A stretch of DNA of 11,959 bases, taken from assembly GCA_050732995.1 (NCBI GenBank), contig JBOHSA010000040.1, positions 1 to 11,959 of the forward strand, written 5' to 3'. Each line of letters begins with the position of its first letter. The first letter of the stretch is position 1. Made by a program: the position numbers and the translations under genes. Positions 6,696 through 11,959 of this stretch are shown in pieces. The DNA comes from JBOHSA01 sp050732995 (GTDB taxonomy: Bacteria; Gemmatimonadota; Gemmatimonadetes; Gemmatimonadales; GWC2-71-9). The notes under the pieces are model-generated. The model ran no database searches. It was not told the origin of the DNA and saw only the letters and a program-made list of their open reading frames with translations.

Positions 6696-7384
6696 GCCGC
6701 CCCCGTCCTCGCTCCGAACAGGACGGTACCCAATCGGATCACCGTTGCCCCCTCCTCGACCGCTATGCCGTAGTCGGCGGACATCCCCATCGAGAGCATC
6801 GGCAGCCATAGGCCCTCCTCGTGCAAGGCATCGCGCAGCGCGCGCAGCCCGCGAAACGTGCCGCGCTGCACCGCCTCGTCATCCGTGAACGGCGCAATCG
6901 TCATCAGTCCCTCGAGCCGCAGTCCCGCGAGCGCGGCCACGCGCCGCGCGAGCGCCGGCGCCTCGTCCGGCGCGCAGCCGCTCTTCTGGGCTTCCCGCGC
7001 GACGTTCACCTGAAGCAGCACGGGCACGGGAGCGCCCGGCCCCGCGCGCCGATCCAGCTCCACCGCCAGCGCGGCCGAATCGAGCGAGTGCACCAGCGCA
7101 AACCGTCCGGGGACATGCCGCGCCTTGTTGCGCTGGAGGTGGCCGATCAAATGCCACCGGGCCCGCCGCCCGGGAACGGTGTCCATCTTCTCCAGCGCCT
7201 CCTGCACCCGGTTCTCCCCCAGCTCGACCAGCCCCGCGGCCAGCGCCGCCGCCACCGCATCGGGGCCGAACCCCTTGGTCACCGCGACGATCGTCACCCG
7301 GTGCGTCGAACCGCCGACGGCCTGCCGGCGAGCGATTTCGGCCTGCACCAGCGCCAATCGCTCGGCCAAGGCCTCAAAACCCAT
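6692..7384 (-). CDS. yggS: YggS/PLPBP-family pyridoxal phosphate-binding protein
   Basis: 230 residues, normal for the family. It is a fold-type III PLP-binding protein without known enzyme activity, involved in vitamin B6 and amino acid homeostasis. Motifs: TIVAVTKG (31-38; Lys37 is the expected PLP Schiff-base lysine), LVELGENRVQEALEK (52-66), WHLIGHLQRNKAR (77-89), LLQVNVAREAQKSG (123-136), LEGLMTIAPF (157-166), LSMGMSADYGIAV (197-209) and IRLGTVLFGAR (216-226). The ATG at 7382-7384 fits the family N-terminus; there is no Shine-Dalgarno sequence and a predicted promoter ends almost at the start codon, so translation may be leaderless. The stop overlaps the divIVA GTG. In Gram-positive relatives yggS heads the same cluster but is followed by sepF and yggT, both missing here. 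Confidence 0.96.
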   Translation of the reverse strand: MGFEALAERLALVQAEIARRQAVGGSTHRVTIVAVTKGFGPDAVAAALAAGLVELGENRVQEALEKMDTVPGRRARWHLIGHLQRNKARHVPGRFALVHSLDSAALAVELDRRAGPGAPVPVLLQVNVAREAQKSGCAPDEAPALARRVAALAGLRLEGLMTIAPFTDDEAVQRGTFRGLRALRDALHEEGLWLPMLSMGMSADYGIAVEEGATVIRLGTVLFGARTGAA

Positions 7385-7406
7385 AGCCGCAGAAAATACC
7401 GCGGCT
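7385..7406 (-). repeat. Inverted repeat abutting the yggS start codon
   Basis: AGCCGC (7385-7390) and GCGGCT (7401-7406) form a perfect 6-bp inverted repeat around a 10-base AT-rich loop that contains the candidate -10 element. It ends directly next to the yggS ATG. It could be an operator-like palindrome or chance in GC-rich DNA. It lacks a following T run, so it does not look like a terminator of the upstream gene. The rest of the gap 7385-7436 holds nothing else I recognise. Confidence 0.45.
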
Positions 7407-7421
7407 GCGAGGTGGAAACAA
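7393..7421 (-). promoter_or_regulatory. Candidate sigma70-like promoter of the yggS-to-cheW operon
   Basis: On the minus strand TTGTTT (7416-7421) and TATTTT (7393-7398) are separated by exactly 17 bases, in the only AT-rich patch between the two gene blocks. Nine bases separate the -10 from the yggS ATG at 7384, so a normal start point would fall at about 7384-7388, at or just before the A of the ATG. This is a match by eye to the general bacterial consensus; promoter preferences of this organism are unknown. Confidence 0.55.
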
Positions 7422-7436
7422 TCCAGGCGCTGTAAC

Positions 7437-9788
7437 TTACGGGCGCGCGCGGGGCTTGGAGGTCGGCGCGGTGCGGCTTCCGGCGTTGGGAGCGGGGACC
7501 TGTGGGACCAGGACGTCCAAGCCCACGCTCTCGACCTGCGCGAGCAGCCGCGCCAACCCGGCGCTCGGCGCGAGATGCTGCGCGCGGCGGAGGTAGGTGA
7601 GCGCCATCGGGCGATCCCCGCGCAACGCCGCCGCCGGCGCAAGCTCGAGGAACGGGACGGCCATCGACGTCACGACCTGCCGCGCCGAGGGCTCGAGCAC
7701 CAGAGTGTCCGCTTCCAGCAGCCGCCCGAACCGGAAGACGCGATCCACGAGGTACGCCGTGCGGGCCGTGTCCACCGAGAGCCCCTGGATGCCGGCGATG
7801 ACGCCGGGGACCGTATCGGGGCGGCCGGGGAATACCTTCAGCGCGAGCCCCTGCTCGATCAAGTTGGGCTCGAGGCCCAGCCACGCGCCACGGCCGGACG
7901 AGATTCCGAAGGTGACGGGTCGCCCCCCTCCCCCCGGGCGGAGCTGCTGCTCCAGGATCAGCAGGATGGCCTGATCCCGGACGTAGAGAGCCAGGCCGCG
8001 TTGCAAGGGCAGCTCGAGCCCGCCCGCCCGAAAGACGACGTCGCGGTCCAGCTGCACCGGCGCCATGCGGGCGAGCAGGTCGTCGGACACGCCCAGCACG
8101 GGCGCGGTGGGCGCCGGAGGGGGCCGGCCGTCCCGCAGGTAGATCAGCGGGCCGGCGGAGGCGTCGTACGGGCGGATCGGCCGGTCGCGCAGCTGCCGCA
8201 GATACCAATCGATGTTCGCGAGCGACAGGTTCACGTTCACCACGTCCTGGCGCACGCCCTCGACCTCTTGGGCGTACCAGAGCGGGTAGGTGTCGTTGTC
8301 GCCGTAAGAGAAGATCACGCCGTAGGGCTCGACCGATTGCAGCATGTTGTAGGCGAAGTCGCGCGCCAGCGTCGCGTCGAGCCCGTGGCGGCGTGACGCG
8401 GCGGTGAAGTTCAAGGCGAAGGGCAGGAGCGCAGCGGCCAGCACCCAGGCGGCCCAAGGCCGGCTCGCCGCCCTCTCACCTCCCCCGCCCGCCCTCCCGA
8501 GTCGCCGGGCGAGCGCCACCAGGCCGAGGGCCGCCAACAGCCCCCAGGCCTGGAAGCTGACGGTGAAGAAGTAGTCCCGCTCGCGCACCTCGTGCTCGTC
8601 CATCGTCGGGTACTGGTCCCAGAACAGCGAGAACCCGGGCTTGAAGTTCATGTACACGACGAGACCGAAGCCCGTCACGAACCACAGGACGCCGAGGAGC
8701 CACCACGCGGAGCGGTCGCGCCGTCGGAGGTCCGCGAGGCCGGCGAGTCCCAAGGCGCCGAACACGACCGCGCCCGCGCCCTCCGCCTGACCGAGCAGGC
8801 GGCCCCACTGCCAGCTGAAATACTGGGCGTAATTCACGAGCTGCCGCAGAAACATCACCGGCGAGCGGCCGGGGTTCTCGGGCCCGGGGAGGAAGCGCGG
8901 ATCGTCGAGCAGGCCGCGCGCGGGATACTGCTCACGCCGGATGACGCTCACCAGGCGGGACCACGTCTCGGGGTCCGCCATATCGAGGATGGGGTCGAGC
9001 CCCGAGCGGATATAGAGGAAGGCGTAGGTCGACACGCCGACGGCGGCGACGGCCAGGGCGGCGAGCGGGAAGACCACCGACCGCACCGTGGCAGCCCAGA
9101 TCGTGGCGGCGGCGCACAGGATCCCTCCGAGCCACAGGAGCGGCGTGCTGCCGAGCCCGACGGCGATCAGCAGCACCCAGAGGGCGCTCAGCACCGCCCA
9201 TTCCGACCATTCGGCGCGTCGCTCCGCCGGGTCCGGACTGGGCGCGGTCCGCAGCACGTGAAACACGAACGCCGAGACGGCCGGCCCGACCAGCAGCGTC
9301 AACAGGTGGTTGCCGATGGACAGCGCGGCGACATACGCGATGAGCACGAGCACCTGGGCCGCGCGCTCGGTGCCGCGCCGGTCTCGCCACACGAGGCACA
9401 GCCAGGAGATGGCGGCGATGCTGAAGACGGCCACCATGTAGACTTCGGCCTCGTTGCTGTTCTGCCAGGCGGTGAACGTGAAGGCGGCGAGCACGGCCCC
9501 GGCCGCGGCGCCGCCCAGCCGCAGGAGCGCGGGCTCGTCCCGCAGCACGCGGTGGACCACAAGAAAGAGGCACGCCGCCCCGGCCGCGGAAAAGGAGGCG
9601 CTCATCAGGTTGAGGCGCCACGCGTACCGGCCGACCGCCACGAGCCCGCCCCATACGTGCCCGAGCAGCACCCACAGGGGTGTGCCCGGGGGGTGGGGGA
9701 TGCCGAGCGTCTTGGCCGCGGTGATGAATTCCCCGGCGTCCCACAGGGTCACCGTGGGCGCGAGCGTAATCAGGTAGCCGAGCCACAC
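7437..9788 (-). CDS. DUF2723 multi-pass membrane protein (GT-C glycosyltransferase-like)
   Basis: 783 residues from GTG 9788. DUF2723 proteins belong to the GT-C-like membrane glycosyltransferase group; the animal relative TMEM260 is an O-mannosyltransferase. The bacterial substrate is unknown. Seen: TLWDAGEF (14-21) with Asp17 and Glu20 at the first loop where GT-C enzymes keep acidic catalytic residues, then GIPHPPGTPLWVLLGHVWG (29-47), the hallmark of the family. About ten hydrophobic segments follow to about residue 460. The C-terminal soluble part has YGDNDTYPLWYAQEVEGVR (about 490-508) and a late helical stretch resembling one TPR unit (ALTYLRRAQHLAPSAG). GTG 9788 has no Shine-Dalgarno sequence and gives a first helix of only about 10 residues; the frame is open upstream (PPPPYRAAAVVAALV), so the true start may be a CTG at 9858-9860. 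Stop is TAA. It follows cdaA by 64 bases and likely shares its transcript. Confidence 0.88.
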   Translation of the reverse strand: MWLGYLITLAPTVTLWDAGEFITAAKTLGIPHPPGTPLWVLLGHVWGGLVAVGRYAWRLNLMSASFSAAGAACLFLVVHRVLRDEPALLRLGGAAAGAVLAAFTFTAWQNSNEAEVYMVAVFSIAAISWLCLVWRDRRGTERAAQVLVLIAYVAALSIGNHLLTLLVGPAVSAFVFHVLRTAPSPDPAERRAEWSEWAVLSALWVLLIAVGLGSTPLLWLGGILCAAATIWAATVRSVVFPLAALAVAAVGVSTYAFLYIRSGLDPILDMADPETWSRLVSVIRREQYPARGLLDDPRFLPGPENPGRSPVMFLRQLVNYAQYFSWQWGRLLGQAEGAGAVVFGALGLAGLADLRRRDRSAWWLLGVLWFVTGFGLVVYMNFKPGFSLFWDQYPTMDEHEVRERDYFFTVSFQAWGLLAALGLVALARRLGRAGGGGERAASRPWAAWVLAAALLPFALNFTAASRRHGLDATLARDFAYNMLQSVEPYGVIFSYGDNDTYPLWYAQEVEGVRQDVVNVNLSLANIDWYLRQLRDRPIRPYDASAGPLIYLRDGRPPPAPTAPVLGVSDDLLARMAPVQLDRDVVFRAGGLELPLQRGLALYVRDQAILLILEQQLRPGGGGRPVTFGISSGRGAWLGLEPNLIEQGLALKVFPGRPDTVPGVIAGIQGLSVDTARTAYLVDRVFRFGRLLEADTLVLEPSARQVVTSMAVPFLELAPAAALRGDRPMALTYLRRAQHLAPSAGLARLLAQVESVGLDVLVPQVPAPNAGSRTAPTSKPRARP

Positions 9789-9822
9789 CAGGGCGGCGAC
9801 GACGGCCGCCGCCCGGTACGGC

Positions 9823-9846
9823 GGAGGAGGGACTAAGGAGGAGGGA
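9823..9846. repeat. Direct repeat of GGAGGAGGGA between cdaA and the DUF2723 gene
   Basis: Two identical 10-base copies (9823-9832 and 9837-9846) separated by CTAA on the plus strand. On the transcribed (minus) sense they read TCCCTCCTCC, that is pyrimidine-rich and similar to the anti-Shine-Dalgarno end of 16S rRNA. The plus strand has six closely spaced G runs and could form a two-tier G-quadruplex. It fills most of the short region between the two genes. Confidence 0.7.
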
Positions 9847-9852
9847 GACCGC

Positions 9853-10650
9853 TCAGGCAGGCGCGGTGACCCGCTCGCCGCCTTCGAGGTGGGCGATCGT
9901 CCCTGAGAGCAGATCGCGCACCTGTTGCGGCGACAGGTGCCGGTGGAGCAGGCCGTGGCTCGCGATGGAGATCGTCGCGGTCTCTTCCGAAACGACGAGC
10001 ACGGTGGCGTCGGTCTCCTCGGAGAGCCCCAGCGCGGCGCGGTGGCGGGTGCCGAGCGACTTGTCGGCCACCTTGAACTGGGTGAGGGGCAGCACGCAGC
10101 CGGCGCCGATGATCCGGTCGCCCCGCACCAGCACGGCGCCGTCGTGCAGCGGCGAGTACGGCGTGAAGATCGTCGTGAGCAGATCGGCCGATACCTTGGC
10201 TTCCATCGGGACGCCCGAGGAAATGAATTCCTCGAGTCCGATGTCGCCCTCGACCGCGACGAGCGCGCCGGTGCCCGCGCGCGACAGCCGGTCGAGCGCT
10301 TCGGCGATCTCCTCCGCCACCGATTGCCGGTCGCCGCGTGAGAAGGCGCGCATCAGGCGCGACTGGCCCAGCCGGGCCAGGGCGTTGCGCAGCTCCGGCT
10401 GGAACACGACCACGGCGGCGAAGGCGCCGTACGTGAACACGACGCCCAGCAGCGCGCTGATCATCGTAAAATTGGCGAGCCGCGCGATGAAATACCCGAT
10501 GGAGAGGATGACGAGTCCGACGAGGATCTGGATCGCCCGCGTGCCGACGAGAAACAGCAGAAAGCGGTAGATCACGAACGCGACGAGGAGGATCTCGACG
10601 GCGTCCGGCCACAGCTTCGGGGTCAAGAATCGGAAGGCGTCGAAGTTCAT
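9853..10650 (-). CDS. cdaA: Membrane diadenylate cyclase CdaA (c-di-AMP synthase)
   Basis: 265 residues, normal for CdaA (YbbP/DacA). It condenses two ATP to c-di-AMP, a second messenger for potassium, osmotic and cell-wall control. Three N-terminal membrane helices at about 18-36, 40-57 and 64-83, then VVFQPELRNALARLG (81-95), typical of the family, and the DAC domain from about 110. Catalytic motifs are intact: SPLHDGAVLV (166-175, DGA at 170-172) and LGTRHRAALGLSEE (199-212, RHR at 202-204). SEETATISIA (221-230) closes the domain. The ATG at 10648-10650 is chosen because it overlaps the folP stop (ATGA) and starts just before the first helix; upstream codons are shadow sequence. The usual partner CdaR (YbbR) and glmM are not adjacent. 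Pairing with folP also occurs in Bacteroidota, so the context is familiar. Confidence 0.96.
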   Translation of the reverse strand: MNFDAFRFLTPKLWPDAVEILLVAFVIYRFLLFLVGTRAIQILVGLVILSIGYFIARLANFTMISALLGVVFTYGAFAAVVVFQPELRNALARLGQSRLMRAFSRGDRQSVAEEIAEALDRLSRAGTGALVAVEGDIGLEEFISSGVPMEAKVSADLLTTIFTPYSPLHDGAVLVRGDRIIGAGCVLPLTQFKVADKSLGTRHRAALGLSEETDATVLVVSEETATISIASHGLLHRHLSPQQVRDLLSGTIAHLEGGERVTAPA

Positions 10651-11819
10651 GCTGGATGGCTCGTGGCGCTCGCCAGGGTGAGGGCCTCGCGCGCCAGCGC
10701 GACGTCGTGGACCCGGAACAGGCGCGCCCCGCGCTCCCAAGCGAGCGCGCAGGCCACCGCCGTCGCGCGGTCACGGTCCTCCACCGGCCGCCCGGTGGCG
10801 GCGCCGAGGAACCGTTTGCGCGACGGCCCGACCGCTACAGGATAGCCCAACCCGACGATCGCGGCTAGTTCGTCGAGCAGCCGGTAGTTCTGGGCCGGCG
10901 TCTTGGCGAACCCGAACCCGGGATCCAGCACGATGCGCCCCCGCTCGACCCCGGCGGCCTCCGCCGCATCGGCCCGGAGGCGCAGCTCGGCGGCCACCTC
11001 TCCCGCCACGTGGGCGTAGGTCGCCAGGCCGTCCATGGTGTCCGGCGTGCCCCGCATGTGCATGAGCACCGCGCCCGCGCCGGCCCGCGCCGTTTCGCCG
11101 GCGATCGCGGAATCGAACGTGAACCCCGAGACGTCGTTGACCACGGCCGCGCCGGCCGCGCAGGCCGCCCGGGCCACGTCCGCCTTGCGGGTGTCCACGG
11201 ACACCGGGCCGAGCCCGCGGCGCGCCAGCGCATCGATCACGGGCACGACGCGGCGCCGCTCCTCCGCCGCGGTCACCGGCGCGGCCCCGGGCCGGGTGGA
11301 TTCCCCGCCCACGTCCAACAGCCGGGCGCCGTGCGCGACCAGGCGCTCCCCGTGCGCGACGGCGGCGTCCACTGTGGCCAGGCGTCCGCCGTCCGAGAAC
11401 GAATCCGGGGTGACGTTCAGGATGCCGATGAGGACGGGCTGGTCGAGCGCGATCTCGCCGCCCGCGATGATCCAGCGGCGCGGCGGGTCCGCCACGGCGG
11501 CGAGCCAGCGCCCGAGCTCCGGGCCCAAGCGGCCGAGCTCGGGGGGAGCGCGGTCGGGGCGGGCGAGCGGCGCGAGCCGGCTCGCGGCCGCGCCGACCAG
11601 CGCCCAGCCTTCCCCCGTGAGCACATCGGTGCCCATCCGGGCGCCCCAGCGGACCAGCCCTTCGCGCTCGGTGTCGGTGAGTTCTTCCAGGAGGACCAGG
11701 AGCGGCTGCAGCCCCGCGGCGGCGGCCCAGGCGTGGGGGCCGTCCCAACCGCGTGCCGCGAGCACCGCGCGCACCGCCTCCGGGGGAGAGGTGTGCGCCG
11801 CGAGCGCGGTGAGCCTCAC
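10647..11819 (-). CDS. folP: Dihydropteroate synthase, long form with N-terminal extension
   Basis: 390 residues, about 110 more than the classic enzyme. It joins p-aminobenzoate to the pterin diphosphate in folate synthesis and is the sulfonamide target. The TIM-barrel part has all signatures: LIGILNVTPDSFSDGG (130-145), LDVGGESTRPGA (168-179), VSVDTRKADVA (206-216), VVNDVSGF (226-233), MHMRGTPDTM (253-262), VLDPGFGFAKT (297-307), VGPSRKRFLG (330-339) and RVHDV (369-373). Residues 1-115 form a separate helical-looking region (VLLEELTDTEREGLVRWG, GTDVLTGEGWALVGAA) resembling the extension I recall in 390-400 residue DHPS of some Firmicutes and Thermus-like bacteria; its role is not known to me. 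The GTG at 11817-11819 overlaps the previous stop (GTGA); the extension in the same frame supports this start. The stop overlaps the cdaA ATG. Confidence 0.96.
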   Translation of the reverse strand: MRLTALAAHTSPPEAVRAVLAARGWDGPHAWAAAAGLQPLLVLLEELTDTEREGLVRWGARMGTDVLTGEGWALVGAAASRLAPLARPDRAPPELGRLGPELGRWLAAVADPPRRWIIAGGEIALDQPVLIGILNVTPDSFSDGGRLATVDAAVAHGERLVAHGARLLDVGGESTRPGAAPVTAAEERRRVVPVIDALARRGLGPVSVDTRKADVARAACAAGAAVVNDVSGFTFDSAIAGETARAGAGAVLMHMRGTPDTMDGLATYAHVAGEVAAELRLRADAAEAAGVERGRIVLDPGFGFAKTPAQNYRLLDELAAIVGLGYPVAVGPSRKRFLGAATGRPVEDRDRATAVACALAWERGARLFRVHDVALAREALTLASATSHPA

Positions 11820-11959
11820 GCCCCGGCGGGCTCGGGCGGGGGGCTCCCCAGCACACGACCCCGCGCGGGCTGGGCGGCCTTTTCCTTGTCCTTGGTCGAC
11901 GCCGCCGCGGGGGGCGGGGCGGGAGCCGCCGGCGTCGCGGGCGGCAGCGGGGCGCCGGC
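11816..11959 (-). CDS. C-terminal tail of an upstream gene, possibly ftsH
   Basis: The frame is open from the right edge to a TGA at 11816-11818, giving 47 residues with no fixed domain: a Pro/Ala-rich part (LPPATPAAPAPPPAAA), a charged patch (STKDKEKAAQPARGR) and a Pro/Gly end. The stop overlaps the folP GTG by four bases, which argues for a real coding end rather than chance. A low-complexity Pro/Ala tail is compatible with FtsH, which I recall upstream of folP in Gemmatimonadota, but nothing in the visible residues identifies it. The start and domains lie outside the window. Confidence 0.6.
   Translation of the reverse strand, partial: AGAPLPPATPAAPAPPPAAASTKDKEKAAQPARGRVLGSPPPEPAGA

Noticed and set aside
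7385..7406. Hairpin after the DUF2723 gene as a rho-independent terminator
   Set aside because: The stem is only 6 bp, its T-rich bases are in the loop, and it is followed by the yggS start codon rather than a U run.
8592..9836. 414-residue open frame on the plus strand
   Set aside because: Opposite the DUF2723 gene; composition rich in His, Arg, Gly and Glu, without motifs.
9823..9846. GGAGGAGGGA copies as ribosome binding sites
   Set aside because: They are on the plus strand, where no gene follows that I can support.

Overview
The window is a GC-rich (estimated near 70% G+C from reading), almost gap-free bacterial chromosome segment in which every gene I can support lies on the minus strand. 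Read in the direction of transcription (high to low coordinates) the order is: end of an unidentified gene (possibly ftsH) - folP - cdaA - a DUF2723 membrane protein - [52-base gap with a candidate promoter] - yggS - divIVA - purine nucleoside phosphorylase (frameshifted as read) - ileS - TraR/DksA-type zinc-finger protein - lspA - rluD - start of a cheW-like gene. There are no RNA genes, mobile elements or CRISPR arrays. The long plus-strand reading frames are shadows of the minus-strand genes. Gene content (FolP-CdaA pair, DUF2723 protein, type 2 IleRS, DivIVA, many GTG starts) suggests Gemmatimonadota or a neighbouring GC-rich phylum, possibly an uncultivated lineage; this assignment is inference.

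Right block (7437-11959): folate synthesis (long-form dihydropteroate synthase), c-di-AMP synthesis (membrane diadenylate cyclase) and a GT-C-like DUF2723 membrane protein. ftsH/folP/cdaA-type neighbourhoods fit general cell-envelope and stress housekeeping. CdaR, the usual CdaA partner, is not adjacent.

Left block (1-7384): a variant of the division/housekeeping cluster known from Gram-positive bacteria (yggS-sepF-yggT-ylmH-divIVA-ileS-dksA/yteA-lspA-rluD). Here sepF, yggT and ylmH are missing, a purine nucleoside phosphorylase sits between divIVA and ileS, and a cheW-like gene follows rluD. Nearly every junction is an overlap (GTGA, ATGA, TGATG, or 8-17 bases), so both blocks look like translationally coupled operons. 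The left block probably starts at a sigma70-like promoter whose predicted start point lies at or within a few bases of the yggS ATG, which would give a leaderless or near-leaderless mRNA.

Points most worth a second look: (1) IleRS carries GIHH where class I synthetases normally have HxGH, the altered signature linked to mupirocin hyper-resistance in type 2 IleRS; (2) a 13-base G/C homopolymer breaks the purine nucleoside phosphorylase frame; (3) the same enzyme has Asp where 6-oxopurine-specific enzymes have Asn; (4) the leaderless promoter-hairpin overlap before yggS; (5) the DUF2723 gene whose only standard start codon cuts into its first membrane helix. I see no clearly new multi-gene system; this is mostly a housekeeping region with unusual details.
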